Origin: an uncultured Bacilli bacterium
GTDB lineage: Bacteria; Bacillota_I; Bacilli_A; RF39; UBA660
Reading direction: 5' to 3'
Assembly (NCBI GenBank): GCA_949879835.1
Contig: CATLBU010000010.1
Location: 1 to 17,075 of the forward strand
Length of the DNA: 17,075 nt
Position 1 is the stretch's first letter; the number at the start of each line of letters is the position of its first letter. Position numbers and translations under genes: made by a program. A model generated the notes under the pieces. It ran no database searches. It saw only the letters and a program-made list of their open reading frames with translations, and had not been told where the DNA came from. This document shows, piece after piece, positions 1 to 6,643 of the stretch.

Positions 1-91
1 AACTCCTCTAGAAGCTATCCTAGCAGAGTTTAATGATAAATCTATTATTAATAAAATTTATAAATTACAAGAAGTTGTGAATTCAATTTAA
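1..91 (+). CDS. C-terminal tail of an unidentified gene (partial)
   Basis: An open frame beginning at base 2 enters from the window edge and stops with TAA at 89-91, giving 29 residues that start TPLEAILAEF and end QEVVNSI. Composition and codon use fit the rest of the window, and there is no internal stop, but so short a tail could also be open by chance. I do not recognise the family. It converges on the LytTR regulator, whose stop lies at 142, and no clear terminator hairpin separates the two. Confidence 0.5.
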   Translation, partial: TPLEAILAEFNDKSIINKIYKLQEVVNSI

Positions 92-141
92 TTATTCTTT
101 TGTTGCACTTGACTTTTTAATTAAGAATACTTTTCCACAAT

Positions 142-840
142 TTAATTTTTTAATTGAAATCGTGAAGAAACAATATCTATTTTATCGCCTGTATCAAAAG
201 TAATTATTTTATTTTTTCTATCATGCACTATAATTCTTTCTTCATTTACAATGCAAGCACGATGAGAATATGTAAATCTATCGTCTAATAAATTATATAA
301 ATCTTTTAAACTTTTATTCACTTCATACTTTGTAAAATCCGTTTTTATTACGCATTTTCGATCTTTATTTCTTAAAATATATAATATATCTGATACATTA
401 ATTGTATAGATTATATTCTGGCTTTTAAAGCGAATAATGTGTTTCTTATTAATATTTTCTATTACAGAGTTTAAGGTAATTTCTAGTTCTTTTTTATAGT
501 TCCTTTTTTTATTAATAAAATCTAAAAACATAAACTTGCTTGTTACAATTTCTTCTAAATATTCATTATAATATGCAGTTAAAAAAATTATCATACTTTC
601 TATATCAGTTTTTCTTATTATTTTTGCAATTTGTATTGCTGTTTTATCTTTTACTTGAATATCCAATATATAAATCTTAAAAGACATCTTTTTATGAATC
701 AACGACAAAAAATCTTGATTATATTCTGTAAAAATATGTTTTTTATAATCAAGGTTATTCTCCATCATTACATGGTCAACTACTTTTGAAATTTCTTTTA
801 TATAATCTTTTTTGTTATCACATATTACAAAATTTATCAT
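142..840 (-). CDS. LytTR-family response regulator (AgrA-like)
   Basis: This is a two-domain transcription regulator of 232 residues. Residues 1-125 resemble a CheY-type receiver, with the acidic pocket at Asp8 (the usual second acid is Asn9), the phosphoacceptor in YILD at Asp60, and Thr88. Residues 135-231 form a LytTR DNA-binding domain, with the family's typical SHRACIVN segment at 192-199. Proteins of this type (AgrA, ComE, VirR) normally pair with a membrane histidine kinase and often respond to peptide signals, but no kinase or peptide gene lies in the window. I start at ATG 840 because the protein then begins MINFVICDN as relatives do. A GTG at 849 would add three residues but sits too close to the only purine-rich stretch. 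The Lys of the receiver (about residue 109-111) is shifted, so phosphorylation may be atypical. The target genes are unknown. Confidence 0.85.
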   Translation of the reverse strand: MINFVICDNKKDYIKEISKVVDHVMMENNLDYKKHIFTEYNQDFLSLIHKKMSFKIYILDIQVKDKTAIQIAKIIRKTDIESMIIFLTAYYNEYLEEIVTSKFMFLDFINKKRNYKKELEITLNSVIENINKKHIIRFKSQNIIYTINVSDILYILRNKDRKCVIKTDFTKYEVNKSLKDLYNLLDDRFTYSHRACIVNEERIIVHDRKNKIITFDTGDKIDIVSSRFQLKN

Positions 841-1017
841 ACAACTCACAACCCACTTTTCAAAATATCATATTACTTTGTTGTTTGCAAATAGGAAATA
901 TTTAATTGCAAAAAAAATCTTCTTCTTCTTATTTGAAATTTTATTCTTCTAAAACGCATAACACACTGCCTCTTTCTACTATTTTATTTTCTCATATTTT
1001 TAATAACAAATTTCTTT

Positions 1018-1063
1018 TTTTGTCTAAATGATAGAAATTTATGTCTGAAAACAAGTTTTAGAC
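1018..1063. promoter_or_regulatory. Direct repeats and hairpin upstream of cotJ, possible LytTR site
   Basis: TGTCTAAA at 1021-1028 and TGTCTGAA at 1042-1049 are 21 bases apart, two helical turns, which is the usual phasing of LytTR operator half-sites. The second copy is also the left arm of an 8-bp inverted repeat (GTCTGAAA at 1043-1050 with TTTTAGAC at 1056-1063, one G-T pair). The region lies between the LytTR regulator and the cotJ promoter. Binding by that regulator is inferred only from spacing and proximity. Confidence 0.3.
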
Positions 1064-1069
1064 TATTAC

Positions 1070-1099
1070 CTATACCAACAATAGACAAATACATACTAT
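1070..1099 (+). promoter_or_regulatory. Candidate sigma-E promoter of the cotJ operon
   Basis: CATACTAT at 1092-1099 matches seven of eight positions of the sigma-E -10 consensus CATACAHT. A weak -35 with the ATA core at 1072-1074 is 15 bases upstream. The -10 is followed by five bases and then the GAGGAGG ribosome binding site at 1105-1111. In Bacillus the cotJ operon is sigma-E dependent, which supports the call, but the -35 is poor. Confidence 0.45.
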
Positions 1100-1120
1100 A
1101 AATCGAGGAGGAAATAGTTT

Positions 1121-1555
1121 ATGTATAATTATGATTTGAGACAAAATTATTATAATTATAACAACGATAATTATAATAAACCACTTTATACAGAGGATGC
1201 CAACCCAAATTCTCTATATGATCCATATGCTGGTTTTATAAGAGGAAATATGTTTAAAGATCTATATGATCCTTATAAAACTTCAAAACCTATTGAAATT
1301 CAAGCGAATACAGATCGTGATCAAATGCTTGCTATGCTAGATGCATTTGATTTTGCTACAATTGATATTAATCTTTACTTAGATATCTATCCTGATGACA
1401 AAGATATGATTGAATTATTTAATCAATATCGCATGGAAAGAAATAAACTTTGTGAAGAATATGAAAATTTATTTGGGCCTGTTCTTACAAGTAGTAATGC
1501 CAATATGGCATATCCATGGGCTTGGGATAATAAACCATGGCCTTGGGAAAATTAA
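1121..1555 (+). CDS. cotJB: Spore coat protein, CotJA-like segment fused to CotJB
   Basis: This 144-residue protein joins two families usually encoded separately. Residues 1-30 are rich in Tyr and Asn and of low complexity. Residues 33-52 (YDPYAGFIRG then NMFKDLYDPY) resemble the core of CotJA. Residues 63-144 are a complete CotJB domain: the helix around DAFDFATIDINLYLD, the NQYRMERNKL segment, and the Trp/Pro-rich end PWAWDNKPWPWEN. In Bacillus CotJA, CotJB and CotJC are made in the mother cell and CotJC is placed in the coat with help from CotJA. The start at 1121 has GAGGAGG nine bases upstream, and cotJC follows after 14 bases, so the two form an operon. No separate cotJA is visible, so this fusion may replace it. 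The CotJB identity is firm. The CotJA part rests on a short motif. Confidence 0.88.
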   Translation: MYNYDLRQNYYNYNNDNYNKPLYTEDANPNSLYDPYAGFIRGNMFKDLYDPYKTSKPIEIQANTDRDQMLAMLDAFDFATIDINLYLDIYPDDKDMIELFNQYRMERNKLCEEYENLFGPVLTSSNANMAYPWAWDNKPWPWEN

Positions 1556-1569
1556 TAGGAGGTTAAACT

Positions 1570-2142
1570 ATGTGGATATATAAGAAAAAATTAGAATATC
1601 CTGTCAATATTAAAAGAAAAGATTTAAAAATGGCAAAATATTTAGTTACGCAATATGGGGGCCCAGCTGGAGAACTTGCAGCGGCTTGGCAATATTTAAA
1701 TCAAAGATATACAATGCCAGATGAAAGAGGAAAGGCCTTATTGACTGATATTGGGACTGAAGAGTTAGCACATATTGAGATAATTTCCAGTATGATATAT
1801 CAGTTAACAAACGGGGCTACTTCTCAAGAAATGGAAGAGGCTGGTCTTGGAGCAAATTATGCTCAATTTGGGATGGATCTCTTTCCATCAGATTCCTTTG
1901 GAAATCCATTCACAATGACATACATCAAAACAGTTGGTGATCCAATTGCCAATTTAGAAAGTGATATGGCAGCTGAACAAAGAGCACGTGTAACTTATGA
2001 ACATTTAATAAATTTAACAGATGATCCAGATGTAATTGGACCACTTGCTTTTTTAAGACAAAGAGAGGTTATTCACTATCAACGATTTAAAGAACTTCGT
2101 AACTATTATTTAGAAAATAAAATTCAAAGTAAAGACTCTTAA
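1570..2142 (+). CDS. cotJC: Spore coat manganese-catalase-family protein CotJC
   Basis: This 190-residue ferritin-like four-helix protein belongs to the manganese catalase family and is expected in the spore coat. The dinuclear-metal ligands of the Lactobacillus plantarum enzyme (Glu35, Glu66, His69, Glu148, His181) have counterparts at Glu35 (in GGPAGELAAAW), Glu65 and His68 (in TEELAHIE), Glu136 (in AAEQRAR) and His169 (in REVIHYQRF). With the full ligand set present, peroxide dismutation is plausible, although coat CotJC may be mainly structural. Length is normal for CotJC, which lacks the long C-terminal arm of true manganese catalases. The start is fixed by AGGAGG at 1557-1562, seven bases before ATG, directly behind the cotJB stop. 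The transcript ends at the hairpin that begins in the last codons. Confidence 0.95.
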   Translation: MWIYKKKLEYPVNIKRKDLKMAKYLVTQYGGPAGELAAAWQYLNQRYTMPDERGKALLTDIGTEELAHIEIISSMIYQLTNGATSQEMEEAGLGANYAQFGMDLFPSDSFGNPFTMTYIKTVGDPIANLESDMAAEQRARVTYEHLINLTDDPDVIGPLAFLRQREVIHYQRFKELRNYYLENKIQSKDS

Positions 2143-2156
2143 TTTAAGAGTTTTTA
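2135..2156 (+). terminator. Intrinsic terminator of the cotJ operon
   Basis: The arms ACTCTTAA (2135-2142) and TTAAGAGT (2144-2151) form a stem of up to 8 bp, with six pairs around a five-base loop being more realistic. A run of T follows to 2155. The stem includes the cotJC stop codon and the stop of the convergent XRE gene. Confidence 0.75.
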
Positions 2157-2353
2157 TTTATGTTATAAAATATTTCATCTGGTTTCATATTCAATATTTT
2201 TGCAATTTTATAGGCAGTATCATAAAAAAGTCTTCTTTTCTTATTTTCTATTTGTGAATAAAAAGAAGGAGTAATTTTCAATAATTTAGACATTTTATAA
2301 ATAGTATATCCTTTATTTTTACGTATACTCTTCAACATACTCATATTATACAT
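2144..2353 (-). CDS. Small XRE-family helix-turn-helix protein
   Basis: This 69-residue protein consists almost wholly of a Cro/CI-type HTH. LKSIRKNKGYT leads into the first helices, KMSKLLKITPSFYSQIENKKR is the helix-turn-helix with its typical QIE core, and a final helix carries AYKIAKILNMKPDEIF. It has no sensor or oligomerisation domain, as in small phage-like or housekeeping XRE repressors. I start at ATG 2353 because GGTGATAAT lies directly before it. A longer GTG start at 2377 would overlap the predicted -10 element. The gene faces away from a second XRE gene at 2442, so the two share an 88-base control region and may regulate each other. The target is unknown. Confidence 0.8.
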   Translation of the reverse strand: MYNMSMLKSIRKNKGYTIYKMSKLLKITPSFYSQIENKKRRLFYDTAYKIAKILNMKPDEIFYNINKNS

Positions 2354-2368
2354 ATTATCACCAATATT

Positions 2369-2397
2369 ATTATACACAATTATATACTATTAGTCTA
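2369..2397 (-). promoter_or_regulatory. Sigma-A promoter of the minus-strand XRE gene
   Basis: On the minus strand TAGACT (2397-2392) is followed after 17 bases by TATAAT (2374-2369). Six bases later GGTGAT of the ribosome binding site begins at 2362, which is also the predicted transcript start, leaving a nine-base leader. Confidence 0.6.
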
Positions 2398-2441
2398 TGA
2401 TTTTATGGTTTAGAATATGAGAAAATGAAAGTGGTGATACC

Positions 2442-2663
2442 ATGCAAAAAGATAATATATACAATGTAATTGGAAGAAATATTAAAAAATTTAGAAAGAA
2501 GCGAGGATGGACTCAGCGACAATTAGCAGAATCTCTTCTTTTGAGTGATAGTTTTATTGGAAAATTGGAATCTGTTACTCATCAAACAATTTCTATTGAT
2601 ACATTAGAACAAATCGCCATTGTTTTAAATGTAGATATTAAAGACTTTTTCGATCGAGATTAA
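2442..2663 (+). CDS. Small XRE-family helix-turn-helix protein
   Basis: This 73-residue single-domain Cro/CI-type regulator shows the pattern IGRNIKKFRKKRGWTQRQLAE, then the recognition helix around LLLSDSFIGKLES, then ISIDTLEQIAIVLNVDIKDFF. The IGKLE core replaces the commoner ISxIE. The start is fixed by GGTGATACC directly before ATG. A weak -10 (GAAAAT at 2421-2426, preceded by TGA) would again place the transcript start at the GG of the ribosome binding site, but no good -35 is seen, so expression may be low or controlled. It is divergent from the XRE gene at 2144-2353 and ends in its own hairpin. The two proteins are only distantly alike and do not look like a recent duplication. Confidence 0.82.
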   Translation: MQKDNIYNVIGRNIKKFRKKRGWTQRQLAESLLLSDSFIGKLESVTHQTISIDTLEQIAIVLNVDIKDFFDRD

Positions 2664-2673
2664 GTCTTTTTTT
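2640..2673 (+). terminator. Intrinsic terminator of the plus-strand XRE gene
   Basis: AAAGACTT (2640-2647) pairs with AAGTCTTT (2662-2669) around a 14-base loop that contains the self-complementary TCGATCGA. Seven T follow at 2667-2673. The stop codon is inside the right arm. Confidence 0.7.
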
Positions 2674-2712
2674 AAACAAAAAGAAGTTTATTTCTTACTA
2701 TCAAACTTCTTT
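2674..2712 (-). terminator. Intrinsic terminator of typA
   Basis: On the minus strand the 10-bp arms AAAGAAGTTT (2712-2703) and AAACTTCTTT (2689-2680) flank a 13-base loop and run into a T-rich stretch (TTTTTGTTT). The left arm lies in the last typA codons. Confidence 0.6.
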
Positions 2713-4499
2713 CTTTCATTTGTATTTAAAATTCTTTTTCTCATTCTAAAGTTCTCTGGTGTTACTTCTACTAATTCATCGCTATTAATATAATCTAAAC
2801 AATATTCTAAAGTAATGGTTCTTGGTCTTTTTAATACAACAGTATGATCTTTTCCTGCACTACGTGTATTGGTTAAGTTTTTTCCCTTTACGACATTCAC
2901 TGCTAAATCATTACTATGACTGTTTTCTCCAACAATCATTCCTTCATATACATCTGTTCCTGGTTCTATAAACATAATACCGCGGTCTTCTAGTTGACCC
3001 AAGGCATAAGCAGTGGATTTTCCATTTTCCATAGATACTAATACCCCTAGTTTTCTTTCTCCAACATTTCCTCCTGCTAATGGACGGTATTCTTTATAGG
3101 TATGGTTTAACATTCCATATCCCTTTGTCATTGTCATAAATTCAGTTGAAAATCCTATTAATCCTCTAGAGGGTACAGTATATGTTAACTTTACCTGATT
3201 TTCTTTTGTAATCATATTCTCCATGATACCTTCACGATTTCCTAGTGCTTCAATGACACTTCCAACATATTCCTCTGGAACATCAATTTGAACATCTTCA
3301 TAAGGTTCACATTTTACGCCATCTATTTCTTTTTGAATAACAACAGGTTTTGAAACCTGAAGTTCAAATCCTTCTCTGCGCATGTTTTCAATTAAAATTG
3401 ATAAATGAAGTTCTCCACGTCCTGAAACAATGAAAGATTCACTATCATTTGGTTCTACTTTTAATGATACATCACTTTCTGTTTCTTTCATTAAGCGTTC
3501 TTCGATTTTTCTAGCTGTTACAATTTTTCCTTCTCTTCCTACAAAAGGAGAAGTATTCACTCCAAATGTCATTTGTAAGGTTGGTTCATCTATTCTTAGA
3601 ATAGGTAAAGCTTCTTCTTTCCCAACTTCACATACTGTCTCTCCTACACTAATATCTGGAAGCCCTGCTATAGCAACAATATCCCCTGCTTCCGCTTCCT
3701 CTATTTCCACTCTTTTTAAGCCAATAAACCCAAATAATTTTGCGACTCTAAATTGTTTTACATTTCCATCTAGACGGATACAAGATACCATTTGGTTTAC
3801 TTGAATTTTTCCCCTTTTTACAACACCAATTCCGATTCTTCCAACAAAATCGTTATAATCTAATAGTGCTGGTTGGAATTGAAGAGTTCCTTCTTGGCTT
3901 ACATCTGGATCTGGAATTTCTTGAATAATCAAATCGAAAATTGGATCCATTGTCTCCCTTTGAGTACTAACATCTGGATCTATACTACTTGTTCCAGATA
4001 AGGCAGATGCATAAACTACTGGAAAATCTAATTGTTCTTCATTCGCACCTAATTCAATAAATAAATCTAATACCTCATCTACAACTTCTAATGGCCTTGC
4101 TGTTGGTTTATCTATTTTATTAACAACTAAAATAGGAGTAACCCCTGCTTCTAATGCTTTTTTTAATACAAATCTAGTTTGTGGCATTGTTCCTTCATAA
4201 GCATCTACAACAAGTAAAACTCCATCTACCATATTCATGATACGTTCTACTTCCCCACCAAAATCTGCATGTCCTGGGGTATCTAATATATTAATTCGAT
4301 AATCTTTATAATTAATAGCGGTTGTTTTAGCTAAAATGGTAATACCACGTTCTTTTTCTATCGCATTACTATCCATTACTCGCTCATCAATAATTTCATT
4401 TTCTCGAAAGGTTCCTGATTTTCTTAATAATTGATCTACTAAAGTAGTTTTTCCATGATCTACATGGGCAATAATTGCTATATTTTTTATTTTTTTCAT
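2688..4499 (-). CDS. typA: Ribosome-associated GTPase TypA/BipA
   Basis: This 603-residue translational GTPase is the full length for TypA/BipA and binds the ribosome, acting in large-subunit assembly at low temperature and in stress. The G motifs are all present: AHVDHGKT at 11-18, RGITI at 61-65, DTPGH at 83-87, NKID at 127-130, and a SALSG motif. The usual order follows: beta-barrel domain II, an EF-G-like domain III, domain V, and the TypA-specific C-terminal domain with [16 protein letters not shown] residues (here GENSHSNDL) and the positively charged tail. I choose ATG 4499 ([10 protein letters not shown]) because GAGAAG lies eight bases upstream and relatives start here. GTG 4508 would leave no spacing. 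It is monocistronic, with its own promoter and terminator. Confidence 0.98.
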   Translation of the reverse strand: MKKIKNIAIIAHVDHGKTTLVDQLLRKSGTFRENEIIDERVMDSNAIEKERGITILAKTTAINYKDYRINILDTPGHADFGGEVERIMNMVDGVLLVVDAYEGTMPQTRFVLKKALEAGVTPILVVNKIDKPTARPLEVVDEVLDLFIELGANEEQLDFPVVYASALSGTSSIDPDVSTQRETMDPIFDLIIQEIPDPDVSQEGTLQFQPALLDYNDFVGRIGIGVVKRGKIQVNQMVSCIRLDGNVKQFRVAKLFGFIGLKRVEIEEAEAGDIVAIAGLPDISVGETVCEVGKEEALPILRIDEPTLQMTFGVNTSPFVGREGKIVTARKIEERLMKETESDVSLKVEPNDSESFIVSGRGELHLSILIENMRREGFELQVSKPVVIQKEIDGVKCEPYEDVQIDVPEEYVGSVIEALGNREGIMENMITKENQVKLTYTVPSRGLIGFSTEFMTMTKGYGMLNHTYKEYRPLAGGNVGERKLGVLVSMENGKSTAYALGQLEDRGIMFIEPGTDVYEGMIVGENSHSNDLAVNVVKGKNLTNTRSAGKDHTVVLKRPRTITLEYCLDYINSDELVEVTPENFRMRKRILNTNERKKFDSKK

Positions 4500-4526
4500 T
4501 TCATACACTTCTCTTTCGCCTGCGAT

Positions 4527-4556
4527 ATTATATCATATATTATGATTTAAAGTAAA
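4527..4556 (-). promoter_or_regulatory. Sigma-A promoter of typA with an internal palindrome
   Basis: On the minus strand TTTACT (4556-4551) is followed after 18 bases by TATAAT (4532-4527). The spacer holds a perfect inverted repeat, ATCATA-N3-TATGAT, at 4532-4546, which touches the -10 and could be an operator or chance in AT-rich DNA. Confidence 0.5.
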
Positions 4557-4580
4557 GTCCTTCATCTATAAACATAATAC

Positions 4581-4606
4581 AAAAAAACCTCATTTATTAA
4601 GGTTTT
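4581..4606 (-). terminator. Intrinsic terminator of the phosphatase unit
   Basis: On the minus strand AAAACCT and AGGTTTT pair, extended by a T-G and an A-T pair to about nine base pairs around ATAAA. Seven T follow (4587-4581). It starts three bases after the phosphatase stop. Confidence 0.8.
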
Positions 4607-4608
4607 CT

Positions 4609-5160
4609 TCATCTCTTTAATATATATTTTTTATATTCTCCATTCGAACAAGATAGTTTTAGGTAATCATCGTATATTGTTTCTACTTTAAAATCTTCAA
4701 AATAAGCACTTAACATTCCTACAGAGTCTTTATGTCCGACTATTAAAATAGTACAATCATGATTCTCTTGCTTTTGAAGAATTTCATTTATAAAGCAATA
4801 TATTCTTTTTTTATAATCTTCTAATTTTTCTACACCTTTATATACCGCCATATCGGGAACTGTTCCTGTTACTTTTATTTTCGATATCAATAATCCATCC
4901 GCACTTCCTAAGTCATAGACATTTAGTCTATCATCAACGATAATATCTTCTCTTCCTGTAGATATTTTAGCAGTTTGAATTGCTCTTTCTTGTGGCGATG
5001 AATAAATATAATCAAAAACAATTTTTTCTTCTTCAAATTTTCTTCTTAATTCTTTTGCTTGCTCGATTCCCATTTCATTTAAAGGAGAACCATTTCTTCC
5101 TTGAGCTCGGTTTTCTGCATTGATTTTTGTCTGTCCATGTCTAGTAATATATATAACCAT
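4609..5160 (-). CDS. Histidine phosphatase (phosphoglycerate-mutase-like), variant active site
   Basis: This 183-residue protein belongs to the histidine phosphatase superfamily. Visible active-site parts are TRHGQT with His8 as the phosphorylated residue, Arg7, SSPQERAIQTA with Arg59, and VGHKDS with His143. In many members the proton-donor glutamate lies in the pattern RLxExxxGxxxG; here the pattern reads RLNVYDLGSADG and that position is Val81. Asp83 or Asp88 might stand in, or activity may be lost. The start ATG 5160 has AAAGGA nine bases upstream. ATG 5169 would touch that site. The stop is TGA. It lies 39 bases behind the amidotransferase-like gene and is probably co-transcribed with it. 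The substrate cannot be told from sequence. It could be a small-metabolite phosphatase rather than a mutase. Confidence 0.85.
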   Translation of the reverse strand: MVIYITRHGQTKINAENRAQGRNGSPLNEMGIEQAKELRRKFEEEKIVFDYIYSSPQERAIQTAKISTGREDIIVDDRLNVYDLGSADGLLISKIKVTGTVPDMAVYKGVEKLEDYKKRIYCFINEILQKQENHDCTILIVGHKDSVGMLSAYFEDFKVETIYDDYLKLSCSNGEYKKYILKR

Positions 5161-5199
5161 AAATTTCATTCCTTTTAAATTTATCTCTATTACATTTTA

Positions 5200-5919
5200 T
5201 TACTTAGTTGCTGTATAATATGTTCTTTTCTTATATGTTTTAGCTGCATCTACAAATTCTCCAAAAAGGATTTTACTATTCTCATCTTCTTTTGGTAATA
5301 ATTCTGGATGCCATTGTAAACCAAAATGAAAATCAGCTTTTGGATTCTCGATTGCTTCTATCACTAAATCTTCAGAATAAGCCACAATTTTATGAATTCC
5401 TGGGTCTTTTATGTGATAATTATGACGACTATTTACTTTAATCACATCTTTTCCTAATAAGGATTGTAACTTTGTGTTTTTCTTTAAAAGAATATCATGA
5501 ACATAAGTATTATCAGAATGATGATTCACAAATCCATCATTTTTAATATTCTCTATTTTATCATTCCCATAGCTTGCCATTACTTGCATCCCCGCACATA
5601 TTCCAATATAAGGCATATTCTTTTCTAAACAATAATCATAAATATAGTGTTCATGAGGATAAATTTTAAGCGCCCCTGGTTTAATAATCGCACTACACAT
5701 TTCTAAGTTCTCTTTTAAATCTTTTTTCTCATCCATTGTCATTTCAGGTAAATCTCTTAATCTAGTATTTACAAAGTTTTCGATTTGAGTTGGAAAAATA
5801 CCGATTGGTCTTCCACCACTTCTTTGAATCCATTCTATAATCTCATTTTTTATCTCATATATTAAATCTTCGTCTTTATCTAAGTATGGCCACTCTACTA
5901 CTCCAATAATTGGTTTCAT
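5200..5919 (-). CDS. Class I glutamine-amidotransferase-like hydrolase (PuuD / peptidase C26 type)
   Basis: This 239-residue protein resembles gamma-glutamyl-gamma-aminobutyrate hydrolases, which split gamma-glutamyl amide bonds. The nucleophile is Cys108 in GICAGMQ, where most relatives have GICRGxQ. The triad is completed by His204 and Glu206 in QWHPEL. The N-terminal PIIGV strand and the oxyanion segment IIKPGAL (78-84) also fit, though the usual PGG is changed to PGA. No synthetase domain is fused to it. The start is secure: AAGGAG lies seven bases before ATG 5919. A strong promoter with an extended -10 precedes it, and the phosphatase follows, so these two form a small unit. Spermidine or putrescine metabolism is known for PuuD, but no partner gene here supports that role. 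Confidence 0.85.
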   Translation of the reverse strand: MKPIIGVVEWPYLDKDEDLIYEIKNEIIEWIQRSGGRPIGIFPTQIENFVNTRLRDLPEMTMDEKKDLKENLEMCSAIIKPGALKIYPHEHYIYDYCLEKNMPYIGICAGMQVMASYGNDKIENIKNDGFVNHHSDNTYVHDILLKKNTKLQSLLGKDVIKVNSRHNYHIKDPGIHKIVAYSEDLVIEAIENPKADFHFGLQWHPELLPKEDENSKILFGEFVDAAKTYKKRTYYTATK

Positions 5920-5940
5920 AAAATCACTCCTTTTTCGTGT

Positions 5941-5968
5941 ATTATATCACTTTAGAAAAATTAGTCAA
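5941..5968 (-). promoter_or_regulatory. Strong sigma-A promoter of the hydrolase-phosphatase unit
   Basis: On the minus strand TTGACT (5968-5963), 16 bases, then TATAAT (5946-5941), with TGA before the hexamer making an extended -10. The predicted start at 5934 gives a 15-base leader that opens directly on AAAAGGAG. Confidence 0.75.
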
Positions 5969-5982
5969 ATTTAATTATTTTG

Positions 5983-5991
5983 TGCTATGAT
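5983..5991 (+). promoter_or_regulatory. Extended -10 promoter of the nuclease gene
   Basis: TGC followed by TATGAT (5986-5991) is an extended -10. The -35 region is poor and overlaps the -35 of the divergent unit. The predicted start at 5998 leaves 13 bases before ATG 6011 and includes the GAGGG site. An upstream ATG at 5987 is part of this -10 and is not a start. Confidence 0.5.
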
Positions 5992-6010
5992 AATACTAGT
6001 GAGGGATTGT

Positions 6011-6631
6011 ATGAAAAAAGTTTTATTATATATCATAATATGTTTTTGTTTAATTGACGTAAATGCACAAGATAGGGTAACCGTTCAACTAGATAAATGC
6101 GTAGATGGGGATACTGCTTGGTTTATTTTTCAAGGAAAAAGAGAAAAATTTCGTTTTCTAGCAATTAATACTCCCGAATCTACTAATAAAATTGAAGAAT
6201 ATGGAAAAGAGTCTAGTAAATATACTTGTGATGCTCTAACTAACGCTAAAAAACTAGAAATAGAGTTTGATCCAAAATCTGATGAAAAAGATAAATATAA
6301 TCGATATTTAGCCTGGATTTTTGTTGATAATGAATTACTCCAAAAAAAATTAATTGAAAATGGTTATGCGGAAATTAAATATATTTATGGGGATTACTTG
6401 TACTTAGATGAATTAAAGGAAGTAGAGGAGAACGTTAAAAAAAAGAAGATAGGAATATTTAAAGAACAAGAAAATAATTTGGATTTTCATGATTATATAG
6501 TGATTGGAATCGGTGGAGTTATTTTTATTCTCATGATGATAATCTTTCCTAAATATCGGAAAAAAGTAACTCGTAAAGCTAAAAATTATACAAAAAAACA
6601 ATTTAAAAAATCCATCAAAAAAATCCGTTAA
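6011..6631 (+). CDS. Membrane-anchored staphylococcal-nuclease-like protein
   Basis: This 206-residue protein has a hydrophobic signal segment at 4-18, ending near VNAQ, a nuclease domain at about 22-148, one membrane segment at 161-180 (IVIGIGGVIFILMMIIF), and a very basic tail of about 26 residues. Counterparts of the staphylococcal catalytic residues are present: Asp32 and Asp34 (DGDT), Arg48, Glu56 (in NTPES) and Arg98 (in KYNRYLAW). The calcium ligand Asp40 of the staphylococcal enzyme is Asn53 here. The layout puts the nuclease outside the cell with a cytoplasmic positive tail, which suggests a surface DNase/RNase held at the membrane. If the signal is cleaved, the C-terminal segment is the only anchor. 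ATG 6011 has GAGGG six bases upstream. The family call is firm, while the topology is predicted by eye. Confidence 0.9.
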   Translation: MKKVLLYIIICFCLIDVNAQDRVTVQLDKCVDGDTAWFIFQGKREKFRFLAINTPESTNKIEEYGKESSKYTCDALTNAKKLEIEFDPKSDEKDKYNRYLAWIFVDNELLQKKLIENGYAEIKYIYGDYLYLDELKEVEENVKKKKIGIFKEQENNLDFHDYIVIGIGGVIFILMMIIFPKYRKKVTRKAKNYTKKQFKKSIKKIR

Positions 6632-6643
6632 TGGATTTTTTTT
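6605..6643. terminator. Bidirectional terminator between nuclease and NUDIX genes
   Basis: AAAAAATCCAT (6605-6615) pairs with ATGGATTTTTT (6631-6641) as an 11-bp stem with a 15-base loop, with T continuing to 6643. An alternative shorter hairpin uses the second AATCC at 6622-6626. On the minus strand the same stem ends in six T, so it can serve both converging genes. Confidence 0.7.

Noticed and set aside
1031..1051. Six-codon open frame (MIEIYV) in front of cotJ
   Set aside because: It has no ribosome binding site and lies upstream of the predicted transcript start.
3430..3804. Plus-strand open frame of 124 codons inside typA
   Set aside because: It is antisense to the conserved typA coding sequence, has no ribosome binding site, and its Ser/Pro/Thr-rich product has no domain-like pattern.
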